A DNA stretch of 64,000 bases from Chloroflexota bacterium (GTDB lineage Bacteria; Chloroflexota; Anaerolineae; B4-G1; SLSP01): the NCBI GenBank assembly GCA_019873645.1, contig JAIOAX010000012.1, forward strand, positions 1 through 64,000. Direction: 5' to 3'. The notes under the pieces were generated by a model. The model made no database searches. It was not told the origin of the DNA and saw only the letters and a program-made list of their open reading frames with translations. Shown piece by piece: positions 8,595 to 16,505 of this stretch. A program made the position numbers and the translations under genes. Positions within the stretch are counted from its first letter, which is position 1, and every line of letters begins with the position of its first letter.

Positions 8595-9026
8595 ATGAGC
8601 GTGCCCGATAGATTGACCATCCTGCAACGTATGCCGTTGTTCCGCAGGCTGAACCGGCGGCAAATGGAACAGATCGCCAAACGCTTTGTCGAGCGCGAAT
8701 ATGCTCCCGGCGACAAAATCATCACCCAGGGCAAGGGCGGCGAAGGGTTCTTTGTCATCACGCAGGGCCGGGCTGAGGTCATCCGCGAACAGACGGATGG
8801 GACGCAGTTCTCATTGAACTTTCTGGAAGCCGGGGACTTCTTCGGCGAGATGGCGCTGTTGACCGAGCGCTTGCGCACGGCTTCGGTGGTTGCCGTCGAG
8901 CCGACGTGCTGTCTGGTGCTGGCGCAGTGGGATTTCCTCAGCTTACTCCGTGAGGATGCGGAGATGGCCGTGGCCGTATTACAGGAGCTGGCCGCCCGCT
9001 TCTGCCACGTCCTGGATATTCTGTAA
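8595..9026 (+). CDS. Stand-alone cyclic-nucleotide-binding domain protein
   Basis: A 143-residue protein consisting of a single cNMP-binding beta-roll with C-terminal helix. Its phosphate-binding cassette (FFGEMALLTERLRTASV) keeps the Glu and Arg that bind the cyclic phosphate in CRP-type domains. No helix-turn-helix, kinase or transmembrane segment is attached. ATG 8595 is one base after the stop of the DppF-type gene, making it the last gene of the transporter operon. It may regulate transport or report nucleotide state; the sequence does not say how. Ligand type (cAMP, cGMP or neither) is unknown. Confidence 0.85.
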   Translation: MSVPDRLTILQRMPLFRRLNRRQMEQIAKRFVEREYAPGDKIITQGKGGEGFFVITQGRAEVIREQTDGTQFSLNFLEAGDFFGEMALLTERLRTASVVAVEPTCCLVLAQWDFLSLLREDAEMAVAVLQELAARFCHVLDIL

Positions 9027-9034
9027 TTTAGTTC

Positions 9035-9078
9035 AACACAGACCTGACAGATTTTCTGAAACCTGTCAGGTCTGTGTT
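9035..9078. terminator. Bidirectional terminator-like inverted repeat between convergent genes
   Basis: A perfect 16-bp inverted repeat (AACACAGACCTGACAG 9035-9050 / 9063-9078) has a 12-base loop. It separates the cNMP-binding gene from nagA and supplies the last four codons (ITQT) and stop of nagA. The CCTGTCAGG core is of the dispersed-repeat kind found in many environmental genomes. Confidence 0.7.
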
Positions 9079-9983
9079 ATCAACCGCAACGGATTGATCC
9101 GCCCCACCTGGTCTAATGCCTCTGCGGTCAGCTCACCCAAAGACGCCAGATGCGCCATGCACTGTGCCAGCGTCGCCGCGGAACCAACCAGACACTGCTT
9201 CTCCGGGTTATGAAAGCGTCCCGACGGCTCCAGAATGGCGTCGTTGCCGAGGAAACGATAGTGCCCCGGCGGCAAACCGGCCACTGGCGAGGCGTCGCTG
9301 ACCACGATAAGCCTGTCCGCCCCCTTCACACGAACCGCCGTTTTAAGCACAGGCGCGGGCAAGTGATGCCCATCGGCGATCACCATCGCCGTGTACGCAT
9401 CGTGCGCCAGCCCGACCCACAGGGGATTGTCGTGGCGCGGCAGCATGTTCGGCAAACCGTTGCCCAGGTGCGTGAGCGCCGTCGCGCCGGCCTGCGCCAG
9501 ACGGTCCAGGTCGGCGGTCGTGAAGAACGAGTGTCCCACGGAGACGGCAATTCCTCGTTCCACAGCACAGCGCGCCAGATCATCCGCGCCGGGCAGTTCC
9601 GCCGCCAGGGTCAGCAGGCGTACCTGTCCGCCGGCCCAATCGAGCAACTGTTCCAGCAACGCCACATCGGGGTCACAAACATAGGCCGGGTTGTGGGCAC
9701 CCACTACGCCCGGTTCGCGGGAGATGAACGGGCCTTCGAGATGGAAACCCAACAAGCGTCCTCGAAATTCCGCGCGCACCATGACCTCGGCCATCAGTGG
9801 CAGATTGCGCGCGTAAGTGTCGCGGGGACTGGTGATGAGCGTCGGCAGGAACGCCGCCGTCCCTCGCGCCAATAACGCCCGGCAGGCACGGACAAAATCC
9901 GCCTCGGTCAGGGTCGGGCTGGAGAAGTCCACCCCCAGAAAGCCGTTGACCTGCAAGTCTACGAAACCGGTCGGTAGTCCCAT
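9066..9983 (-). CDS. nagA: N-acetylglucosamine-6-phosphate deacetylase, short barrel-only form
   Basis: A 305-residue amidohydrolase-superfamily protein expected to deacetylate GlcNAc-6-P to GlcN-6-P. It starts directly at the first barrel strand (GFVDLQVNGFLGVDF), then shows the metal/substrate motif HLEGPFIS, SVGHSF, LTHLGNGLPNM, IADGHHLP and the catalytic Asp in VVSDASPVAG. Classical NagA is about 380 residues; both the N-terminal 50 and the C-terminal strands that form its small beta-sandwich are missing here. Catalytic motifs are intact, so this looks like a short subclass rather than a dead gene. It begins 2 bases after nagB ends, in a nagB-nagA operon on the minus strand. Confidence 0.8.
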   Translation of the reverse strand: MGLPTGFVDLQVNGFLGVDFSSPTLTEADFVRACRALLARGTAAFLPTLITSPRDTYARNLPLMAEVMVRAEFRGRLLGFHLEGPFISREPGVVGAHNPAYVCDPDVALLEQLLDWAGGQVRLLTLAAELPGADDLARCAVERGIAVSVGHSFFTTADLDRLAQAGATALTHLGNGLPNMLPRHDNPLWVGLAHDAYTAMVIADGHHLPAPVLKTAVRVKGADRLIVVSDASPVAGLPPGHYRFLGNDAILEPSGRFHNPEKQCLVGSAATLAQCMAHLASLGELTAEALDQVGRINPLRLITQT

Positions 9984-9985
9984 AG

Positions 9986-10750
9986 TCAGGTAGTCGTCGA
10001 GTAGTCTTTGGCGTGACGATTGAGCAACGCGGCTGCCGGTTCATCGAGGAAGAGGTCGCAGTGCGGGTGCTGCTGCAAGATTGACGAAGGGTGCAGATTC
10101 GTCACCGGCCCCTCGACGGCCTTCTGCACGGCAACGGCTTTGCGCGCGTCGGGCACGGTGCAGACGATGGCGGCGCTCTTCATAATCTGGCGGATGCTCA
10201 TCGAGATGGCCCGCGTAGGCACATCCTCAAGCGTCGGGAACCAGCCCTCGCCCAACTGCTGGCGGCGGCAGGCCTCGTCCAGGGTGACGATAATGTAGGG
10301 TGCCTCGGTCTCAAAATCGGCGGGCGGATCGTTGAAGGCCAGATGGCCGTTCTCGCCGATGCCGATGCACGCCACATCAACAGGATGGGCGGCAATAAGT
10401 GCGCTCAAACGCGCACATTCGGCAGCGGGGTCGGCAGCCTCGCCGTTGATGTAATGGAATTTCCGCAGCCCTGGCAGCTTATCCACAAACCGCTCCTGGA
10501 GATACTTGCAGAAGCTCGCCGGATGGCTCTCCGGCAGGCCGAGGTATTCATCCAGATGAAAAACCGTCACCTTCGACCAGTCAACCTCTTGTCTGACCAG
10601 GCTTTCCAGCATCTCGAACTGACTTGCGCCCGTGGCGAGGATCAGATTGGCCTTCCCCCGCGCCGCGACCGCTGCATTGAGCCATTGCGCCGCCCGCTTA
10701 GCCGCGGCTGCGCCCATGTCCATTTTTGTGTTGAAAACATGCAGGTTCAT
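9986..10750 (-). CDS. nagB: Glucosamine-6-phosphate deaminase
   Basis: A 254-residue sugar-phosphate isomerase-fold enzyme converting GlcN-6-P to fructose-6-P and ammonia. Family motifs include [18 protein letters not shown] and [19 protein letters not shown], with the active-site Asp/His/Glu. The open frame extends eight codons upstream, but those codons encode the ribosome-binding site (AGGAGGC), so ATG 10748-10750 is the start. Together with nagA it feeds imported amino sugars into glycolysis. It is divergent from nrdR. Confidence 0.92.
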   Translation of the reverse strand: MNLHVFNTKMDMGAAAAKRAAQWLNAAVAARGKANLILATGASQFEMLESLVRQEVDWSKVTVFHLDEYLGLPESHPASFCKYLQERFVDKLPGLRKFHYINGEAADPAAECARLSALIAAHPVDVACIGIGENGHLAFNDPPADFETEAPYIIVTLDEACRRQQLGEGWFPTLEDVPTRAISMSIRQIMKSAAIVCTVPDARKAVAVQKAVEGPVTNLHPSSILQQHPHCDLFLDEPAAALLNRHAKDYSTTT

Positions 10751-10774
10751 ACCCGTGCCTCCTATGCAGGCCAT

Positions 10775-10802
10775 TTGCTATCTTCTGCAAGTATGCTATA
10801 AA
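10775..10802 (+). promoter_or_regulatory. Probable nrdR promoter
   Basis: TTGCTA (10775-10780) and TATAAA (10797-10802) are separated by 16 bases, 45 bases before the nrdR start, in the short divergent space with nagB. Confidence 0.45.
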
Positions 10803-10847
10803 TTTCCAAGAAATCATCCTTCATGCAACACACCAAGGGGGAACACT

Positions 10848-11303
10848 ATGAAATGCCCGTATTGCAGTTCTGAGCAGACCCGAGTGATTGACTCCCGCCC
10901 CGACGCCCAGGGTAATGTGAGAAGGCGGCGCGAGTGTGAAAGTTGCGAACGGCGGTTCAGTACCCTGGAACGGGCAATTCTCACTACCCCTCTGGTCATC
11001 AAGCGCGACGGACGCCGTGAGGAATTCGACGCCCACAAGTTGATCTCCGGGTTGCGTATCGCCTGCGCGCGCCGTCCCATCTCAGCAGAAGCTCTGGAAC
11101 GCATCGTCGAGCGCGTCGAATACGCTATCCGTCAAACTGGCCGGGCTGAGGTGCCAAGTCACGTCATCGGCGACATCGTCATTGATGAGCTGCGCCAGCT
11201 CGACGAGGTGGCCTACATCCGCTATGCCATCGTGTACCTGGGCCTGAGCGACCTGGAAGCCATCCGCAACGAAATCGAACGTCTGCGCAGCGGACGGCAT
11301 TGA
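10848..11303 (+). CDS. nrdR: Transcriptional repressor NrdR
   Basis: A 151-residue regulator of ribonucleotide reductase genes. The N-terminal zinc ribbon uses CPYC at residues 3-6 and CESC with RRRRE between, and an ATP-cone (VIKRDGRREEFDAHKL onward) senses dATP/ATP. Length and motif order match the family closely. ATG 10848 follows AAGGGGGAA. No ribonucleotide reductase gene or obvious NrdR box pair is present in the window. It is followed by a terminator-like hairpin and convergent greA. Confidence 0.95.
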   Translation: MKCPYCSSEQTRVIDSRPDAQGNVRRRRECESCERRFSTLERAILTTPLVIKRDGRREEFDAHKLISGLRIACARRPISAEALERIVERVEYAIRQTGRAEVPSHVIGDIVIDELRQLDEVAYIRYAIVYLGLSDLEAIRNEIERLRSGRH

Positions 11304-11318
11304 ATACTAAAACCACGC

Positions 11319-11341
11319 GGGGCGGGAAAGTTTCCCGCCCC
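11319..11341. terminator. Hairpin between convergent nrdR and greA
   Basis: GGGGCGGGAAA (11319-11329) pairs with TTTCCCGCCCC (11331-11341), with the A/T tip opening as the loop. It lies between convergent genes and probably stops transcription from nrdR. Confidence 0.5.
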
Positions 11342-11367
11342 AAGCTGTGTATAAGGCGCGGCGCGCC

Positions 11368-11844
11368 TCAAGCAATCGCCACGATGCGGAATGCAATGGT
11401 GCCGGCCGGCGCTCGCACGGTGACTTTATCCCCCACCATCCGGCCGATCAAGGCCATACCTAAAGGCGACTCGTGCGAGATTTTACCTCTTGCAGGGTCG
11501 GCCTCCACCGGGCCAACGATGTGATAGGTTTCCGGGTCGTCGTAGCCTTCCTCAACCACCGTCACCTGACTGCCCAGCGTAATCCGACCATCATTCGCGC
11601 CCGGCTCTGCAATCACGACGGCGTTCCGTATTGCCACTTCAAGTTCGCGGATGCGGCCCTCAAGAAAACCCTGTTCCTCTTTGGCCGTAATGTAATCGGC
11701 ATTTTCGGACAGGTCGCCCTGTTTGATGGCCGCACTCAGCCGCCGCGCCAGCTCGATGCGCCGCACGTTGACCAGTTCATCCAGTTCTGCCTTGAGTTTT
11801 GCCAAACCTTCGGGCGTGACATAGACAGCTTTGTTTTCTACCAC
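11368..11844 (-). CDS. greA: Transcription elongation factor GreA
   Basis: A 158-residue cleavage-stimulating factor of RNA polymerase. The N-terminal coiled coil (LAKLKAELDELVNVRR) has the acidic tip region DLSENADYITAKEEQGFLE, followed by an FKBP-like C-terminal domain (ISHESPLGMALIGRMVGDKV). The frame is open ten codons upstream, but GTG 11842-11844 preceded by GGAGG gives exactly the family length, so GTG is chosen as start. Its upstream space is filled by a GAATCAGC-type dispersed repeat. Confidence 0.95.
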   Translation of the reverse strand: MVENKAVYVTPEGLAKLKAELDELVNVRRIELARRLSAAIKQGDLSENADYITAKEEQGFLEGRIRELEVAIRNAVVIAEPGANDGRITLGSQVTVVEEGYDDPETYHIVGPVEADPARGKISHESPLGMALIGRMVGDKVTVRAPAGTIAFRIVAIA

Positions 11845-11860
11845 ATTAACCTCCAGAAAG

Positions 11861-11935
11861 AATGAGCGAATCAAAGAATCAGCGAATCAAAGAATCAGCG
11901 AATCAGAGAGTGAGGGAATCGGAAGACCGGAGAGG
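11861..11935. repeat. Dispersed short-period repeat (GAATCAGC/GAATCAAA type)
   Basis: Several 8-base steps of the GAATCAAA/GAATCAGC kind occur in tandem between greA and the M24 peptidase gene. The same steps occur at 14285-14372, 34195-34262 (opposite strand) and 36050-36120. Confidence 0.8.
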
Positions 11936-11945
11936 CAACGGTCGT

Positions 11946-13043
11946 TTAATCCGGCATAATGACGAAGGGGCTGCGTGGCAGGGTGGTCAGTGTTTCTGCT
12001 CCGTGAGGTGTGACCACGACGTTATCTTCAATGCGCACGCCACCTGTACCCTCAAGGTAGATGCCCGGTTCAACGGTAAACGTCATCCCCGGTACAAGCG
12101 TCAAGGTATTGCCGGAAACGATGTAAGGCGGTTCGTGGGCCTCCAACCCCAGGCCGTGACCGGTGCGATGGGTGAACTGGGCCCCGTATCCGGCGGCGGT
12201 AATGATGGCCCGCGCCGCCGCGTCCACATCTTGCGCCGCCACGCCGGGCGCAGCCGCAGCACGCCCCGCGGCATTGGCGCGCACCACGATTTCGTGAACG
12301 TCCACCAGCGGCGCTGATGGCTCCCCAAACACGACCATGCGGGTGAGGTCCGAGACGTAACCATCCACCACGGCACCCCAGTCCACCACCACCCAATCTC
12401 CAAGTTGGAAAGGACGCTCTCCAGGATGTGCGTGCGGCATGGCGCCATTCGGCCCGCCACAGACGATGGGATTGAAAGCCAACGCTGCGGCACCGTTGGA
12501 AAGCAAGGCAGCGATCAAGCGCGCGGCTGCCTCACGTTCGCTCATGCCGATATGCAATTGCGGCAGCCAGAGCTGGAAGGCCCGTTCTGCAACGGCAACG
12601 GCGTGCCGCATGGCCTCCAATTCGGCGTCGCTCTTCACCATACGCAGCTCGGCGAACAGGTCATCCGCTGGAATCAGCTCGACGCCAGGCGCATAGCGTT
12701 GCAAGATACGCGCCTCGAGCAAGCGCATGCGCAGGGCTTCCACCCCCAGACGCGCTTCCGCCAGTTCCAATGTGGCACACGCTTCATGGAAAACCAGAGC
12801 ATACCCTTCTTCGTCGGTATAAGTAAAGACTTCAAATCCGGCCGACGTCGCCTTCGAGGCCTCAAATTCCGGCACAACCAGGGCCGGCGGCGCATCCACA
12901 GGGCACAACGCTACGACCGGGCGCTCGCTGATGAAAAACGACAGCCCGGTGCTATAGAAGAGATTCGGCCCCGGCATCAGCGCCAGAGCATCCAGCCCGC
13001 GACTTTCCGCCAACTGCGCCATCTGTTCCACACGGTTGCGCAT
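11946..13043 (-). CDS. Xaa-Pro aminopeptidase-like M24B metallopeptidase
   Basis: A 365-residue protein with a creatinase-like N-terminal domain (NLFYSTGLSFF) and a pita-bread peptidase domain. The metal-binding residues are in place: DWGAVVDGYVSDLTRM (two Asp), HRTGHGLGLEAHEPPYI (His), FTVEPGIY (Glu) and GVRIEDNV (Glu). It should remove N-terminal residues preceding proline from cytoplasmic peptides, though substrate range within M24B is broad. GGAGG precedes ATG 13043. Monocistronic in appearance. Confidence 0.9.
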   Translation of the reverse strand: MRNRVEQMAQLAESRGLDALALMPGPNLFYSTGLSFFISERPVVALCPVDAPPALVVPEFEASKATSAGFEVFTYTDEEGYALVFHEACATLELAEARLGVEALRMRLLEARILQRYAPGVELIPADDLFAELRMVKSDAELEAMRHAVAVAERAFQLWLPQLHIGMSEREAAARLIAALLSNGAAALAFNPIVCGGPNGAMPHAHPGERPFQLGDWVVVDWGAVVDGYVSDLTRMVVFGEPSAPLVDVHEIVVRANAAGRAAAAPGVAAQDVDAAARAIITAAGYGAQFTHRTGHGLGLEAHEPPYIVSGNTLTLVPGMTFTVEPGIYLEGTGGVRIEDNVVVTPHGAETLTTLPRSPFVIMPD

Positions 13044-13073
13044 GTTCCCTCCGACAATTTATGATACAATAAC

Positions 13074-13102
13074 GGTAATGAGTAACGAGTAACCAGTAAC
13101 CA
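13074..13102. repeat. GAGTAACC-type short repeat forming a 5' leader
   Basis: Tandem steps of GTAACGAGTAACCAGTAACC lie directly before the MBL-hydrolase gene start, so the leader of that gene is repeat-derived. Confidence 0.6.
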
Positions 13103-13105
13103 GCT

Positions 13106-13735
13106 ATGATCATTCCAATACCGCTCGGCATATTAGAAGCGAACTGTTATCTTGTTTGTGATGGAGATGGCGGCGAGGGCGTCATTGTTGATCCCGGCGG
13201 GGAGGTCGCTCCGTTACTACGCGAAATCGAACGCCGCCATGTGACGGTCAAGGCTATTCTAAACACGCACGGACACTTCGATCACATCGCCGGCAACGCC
13301 GAGCTGGCCCATTTCAACGCGCCATTCGCCATTCACCCCGCCGACCATGACCTCCTCGCGGCCGGCGGCGGCGCCGCCTGGTTTGGGTTGCCGGAAGCCC
13401 CCGCCGTGCACCCCACCCTCGACCTCACCGAGGATTTTGAACTTACCATAGGCAAGCTACGGTTGCACGTGCTCGAAACGCCGGGACACACACCGGGGAG
13501 TGTGTGTCTCTATCTGCCCGAAGCCCAGGCTCTGCTGACCGGGGATACGCTCTTCGCAGGCGGCATTGGACGGACGGATTTGCCCGGCGGCAACCCGCGC
13601 GCTTTGACGGAAAGCCTCAAGCGACTGCTGACCCTGCCGCCAGAGACGGTCATCTATCCAGGACACGGCCCGACGAGCACGCTGGCCCAGGAATGTCGCA
13701 GTAACCCCTGGCTCCGCTGGATCACTGTGCGGTAG
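13106..13735 (+). CDS. MBL-fold metallo-hydrolase (glyoxalase II-like)
   Basis: A 209-residue metallo-beta-lactamase-fold hydrolase. The metal-binding motif THGHFDHIAG is near residue 54, with further ligands in HTPGSVCLY, LTGDTLFAGGIGRTD and YPGHGP. The pattern fits the glyoxalase II-like subgroup (hydroxyacylglutathione-type hydrolases), but the thioester substrate cannot be deduced. No strong ribosome site precedes ATG 13106 because the leader is a GTAACCA repeat. Confidence 0.88.
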   Translation: MIIPIPLGILEANCYLVCDGDGGEGVIVDPGGEVAPLLREIERRHVTVKAILNTHGHFDHIAGNAELAHFNAPFAIHPADHDLLAAGGGAAWFGLPEAPAVHPTLDLTEDFELTIGKLRLHVLETPGHTPGSVCLYLPEAQALLTGDTLFAGGIGRTDLPGGNPRALTESLKRLLTLPPETVIYPGHGPTSTLAQECRSNPWLRWITVR

Positions 13736-13736
13736 T

Positions 13737-13803
13737 AGTCAGCTATCAGCCGTCACAGTCAGCCATCAGCAGTCAGTTTAGCTGAAAGCTGATAGCTGAT
13801 AGC
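13737..13803. repeat. AGTCAGCTATCAGC-type repeat with inverted arms
   Basis: Short steps of the CAGTCAGC/CATCAGCAG kind are followed by GCTGATAGCTGATAGCT, complementary to the CAGCTATCAGC at its start, so the element can fold back. It fills the gap between convergent genes. Confidence 0.65.
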
Positions 13804-14001
13804 TTACCCCGTAATCAGCCGCAAAAGTCCCAACAGGCTCAGGCCGAGTTTGAGCGCGTCGCCGGCCGTCGGCGCAGGCAATTGCTCCTTGCCGGTTGCA
13901 TCCACCTTCACATTGCTGTTAAAATACAACCAGCCGGCCAGCACCCCAATGGCCGCTCCAATCACCCCACCGATCAATAAAGTGCGCATTCGATAGTTCA
14001 T
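13804..14001 (-). CDS. Small membrane protein with glycine-rich helix
   Basis: A 65-residue protein with one N-terminal transmembrane helix (LLIGGVIGAAIGVLAGWLYF), a charged middle, and a hydrophobic C-terminal stretch (ALKLGLSLLGLLRLI). The Gly-rich helix resembles YtxH-type small membrane proteins, but similarity is weak. Its ATG overlaps the stop of the upstream gene as ATGA, so the two are co-translated. Function unknown. Confidence 0.7.
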   Translation of the reverse strand: MNYRMRTLLIGGVIGAAIGVLAGWLYFNSNVKVDATGKEQLPAPTAGDALKLGLSLLGLLRLITG

Positions 14002-14279
14002 CGTGACCTCCTGGAAACGATTTTCTCCGCCATTGTTGTCGTCATGCGTGCCGTGGCGTGCACCTCGATCAAAGGATTGACAATCTTTCTGGATGCCTGT
14101 TCTACGTAAGCATGCGCCTTCTGCGCATAGACCTGCCCTAACTTGAGATACTGCCGGGCGAGCTTATGAAGCCGGTATACGCCATACGCCAGCCCGGAAA
14201 ACAAAGCCAGCGGGATCAAAGCCATCACCAACGCTTCCAGACTCAGAAAAATCAACGCGATGTCCCGTGCAGTTCCCAT
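13998..14279 (-). CDS. Small membrane protein, hypothetical
   Basis: A 93-residue protein with one or two N-terminal hydrophobic segments (IALIFLSLEALVMALIPLALF and SGLAYGVY). A basic amphipathic helix with alternating Lys/Ala and a basic tail (EKIVSRRSR) follow. GGAGGG lies before ATG 14279. It forms a two-gene operon with the next small membrane protein. No family recognised. Confidence 0.7.
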   Translation of the reverse strand: MGTARDIALIFLSLEALVMALIPLALFSGLAYGVYRLHKLARQYLKLGQVYAQKAHAYVEQASRKIVNPLIEVHATARMTTTMAEKIVSRRSR

Positions 14280-14284
14280 ATTCC

Positions 14285-14372
14285 CTCCGAATCAGCGAGA
14301 AAAGAATCGGCGAATCAAAGAATCAGCGAGAGAAGAATCGGCGAATCTCCCCCAACTCCCAATCACTAATCC
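14285..14372. repeat. Dispersed short-period repeat (GAATCAGCGA type)
   Basis: Tandem steps GAATCAGCGAGAAAAGAATC, GGCGAATCAAAGAATCAGCG and similar lie between divergent genes, then grade into a CCCAATCACTAATCCC-type segment. Confidence 0.75.
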
Positions 14373-14411
14373 CAAGTATACCCGTTTCAGCCATTCAATC
14401 AAGTTGCGCTT

Positions 14412-16505
14412 ATGCGGCTCTGCGGTAACATAGCTGCTGTGAAAACAAGACCAAAATACCGGTGGGTGGTGCTGACGGCGCTGTTCCTGCTTGCGTTCGC
14501 GCTGCGTGTGGGGAACCTGGAAAATGTCCCGCCGGGATTGACGCACGACGAGGCCGCCAACGGGCACGATAGTGCGGCGATCCTGCGCGGTGTGCACCGG
14601 ATTTACTTCCCCGTGGGTTATGGACGCGAGCCGTTCTATAACTACTCTGTGGCGGCGGTGACGCTTTTCCTGGGTCAAGGTATTTTCACACTGCGAATTG
14701 CAACGGTGTTCTGGAGCCTGCTCACGTGGATCACAACTGTCGCTCTGGCGCGGCGCTGGTGGGGATGGCGCGCGGCGTTGGGGTGCGGCGCGGCGCTCAC
14801 GGTGGGCTTCTGGCCGCTGATGATGGCGCGGGTGGGTCTGCGGGCGACGACACTGCCCGCGCTCCTGGCGGCGTCCGCGCTGGCCTATGAGCACGCGCTG
14901 AGTGCGAAGACAACGCGACGAGCCTGGTGTGGTTATGGACTGGCAGGTGTCTTCCTCGGCGCAAGCCTCTACACGTACATGGCAAGTCGCGGGATGCCGG
15001 CGCTCTATCTCACGTTCCTCCTCGGCCTGGCTTTGTTTGACCGCCAACTTTTATGCCGTACCTGGAAAGGGACGCTGGTCGTGGTGCTCCTGGCTGGCGC
15101 AATTGCCTTCCCCCTGTTTCATTACCTGGCCGTACACCCGCAACTGGAGCAACGGATTGCGCAGCTCGGCGGCGCCATTGTGGCCTTAAAAGCCGGCGAC
15201 TGGCATCCGCTGTGGAAGAACATTAGCGACTCGCTCCCTATGCTCTTGTGGAAGGCCGACCCTTACTGGCTCTACAACATCGGCGGACGGGCGGCGCTGG
15301 AACCGCTCCTGGCAGCGTTGTTCATCGTCGGCGTGGTGCGGGCGGTACTGCACTTGCGGGATCGGCGCAATCTGTTCGTGTTGTTGTGGTTGGGCGGCGG
15401 ACTGGCGCCCGCGTTTCTGACCACCGTAGATTACAACGTCCTTCACGCCATCGCCGCGATGCCTGCGGTCTTTCTCCTCGTCGCCCTTGGCCTGGAAACG
15501 ATCACGAATTGCGAATTGCGAATTGCGAATCACGAATCCCCAATCCCTAATCCCCAATCCCTAATTACCGATTACCGATTACCGATTACCCCTTACGTTT
15601 TACGTTTTACGCTTCTCCTCGCGTTCGCGCTCACCGGCGTCGAGGCTGGCCACGCTTACTTCGTCACGTGGGGGCAGAACCGCGACGTGCGGGTGCTCTA
15701 TCATCATCACGTCGTCGCGCTAGGGCGTTATCTGGAAAACAGTTCCGACTCTGCGCCAATTGTCATCACCAGCCTGTATCCGGGTGAATTCCACGATCCC
15801 TATACGATGGAAGTGACGCTGCGGCGCGAAGACCTGCACATCCGCTGGAGCGACGGACGCAGCGCGCTTTTCTTCCCCTATGGGGAAACGCGCCTCTTTA
15901 CCGAGACGCAATCCGCACCCGAAGCCCTGCAACCTTACATTGTCCCCTATGTCACACCGGAAACGACGCTGACGCTGCGCGCCGACGACATCCCGACGGC
16001 AATCTACGGCGTGCGTTGGGATGCGGAGGCCGCGTGGGAGGCATTACGTGGTGAATTGAGTACGACGGTCTACACTGCGCCGGCTGATCCGTCACCGCCC
16101 GCAACGCACACGGCGACACCCTGTCCGGTTGTCTACGGGGAAGTGGTTGCGCTGCAAGGATACCGCCTCATTCCCCCCCTACCCCGCCCCGGCGAGACGC
16201 TCACTCTACTTACGGCCTGGGAAGTCCAGCAAGCCCATCCGGCGGAACTGGTCTTGTTCACCCACCTGCTCAACGCCGAAGGTGACATCGTCACGCAGGT
16301 TGACCGGCTTGACGCACCCGCGTGGCAATGGCAGGCCGGAGATCGCTTTGTGCAGGTTCACGCCCTGAGCCTGCCGCCAGATGCGCCGCCGGGCAATTAT
16401 TTTCTCGTCGTCGGCTTGTACGCGCGTGCCGGACTGCAACGCCTGCCGATCAACGAGACGGCGCCCATCACACGCGCGCTTATCCCCGTGGAGGTCGCGC
16501 CATGA
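14412..16505 (+). CDS. ArnT-like (GT39/GT-C) membrane glycosyltransferase with an in-frame repeat insertion
   Basis: Up to 697 residues. About ten transmembrane segments and the first-loop acidic motif (LTHDEAANGHDS) typical of GT-C enzymes using lipid-linked sugars are followed by a soluble C-terminal domain. Start is uncertain: ATG 14412 or GTG 14439. A segment of about 36 residues (364-400) is encoded by tandem GAATTGCGAATT / GATTACCGATT / ACGTTTTACG repeats that are unlike the rest of the gene but keep the frame. The next gene is a paralogue overlapping by ATGA. Acceptor and donor are unknown; protein or polysaccharide glycosylation is likely. Confidence 0.82.
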   Translation: MRLCGNIAAVKTRPKYRWVVLTALFLLAFALRVGNLENVPPGLTHDEAANGHDSAAILRGVHRIYFPVGYGREPFYNYSVAAVTLFLGQGIFTLRIATVFWSLLTWITTVALARRWWGWRAALGCGAALTVGFWPLMMARVGLRATTLPALLAASALAYEHALSAKTTRRAWCGYGLAGVFLGASLYTYMASRGMPALYLTFLLGLALFDRQLLCRTWKGTLVVVLLAGAIAFPLFHYLAVHPQLEQRIAQLGGAIVALKAGDWHPLWKNISDSLPMLLWKADPYWLYNIGGRAALEPLLAALFIVGVVRAVLHLRDRRNLFVLLWLGGGLAPAFLTTVDYNVLHAIAAMPAVFLLVALGLETITNCELRIANHESPIPNPQSLITDYRLPITPYVLRFTLLLAFALTGVEAGHAYFVTWGQNRDVRVLYHHHVVALGRYLENSSDSAPIVITSLYPGEFHDPYTMEVTLRREDLHIRWSDGRSALFFPYGETRLFTETQSAPEALQPYIVPYVTPETTLTLRADDIPTAIYGVRWDAEAAWEALRGELSTTVYTAPADPSPPATHTATPCPVVYGEVVALQGYRLIPPLPRPGETLTLLTAWEVQQAHPAELVLFTHLLNAEGDIVTQVDRLDAPAWQWQAGDRFVQVHALSLPPDAPPGNYFLVVGLYARAGLQRLPINETAPITRALIPVEVAP
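15503..15614. repeat. Repeat cassette inside a glycosyltransferase gene
   Basis: Roughly 110 bases of stacked short repeats (GCGAATT steps, CCCTAATCCCCAAT steps, GATTACC steps, TTTTACG steps) are embedded in the coding frame. They encode peptide such as NCELRIANHESPIPNPQ. Similar repeats lie in intergenic DNA at 18424-18535. Confidence 0.85.

Noticed and set aside
9066..9983. nagA as a pseudogene
   Set aside because: Shorter than usual at both ends, but all catalytic and metal-binding motifs are intact and it is coupled to nagB.
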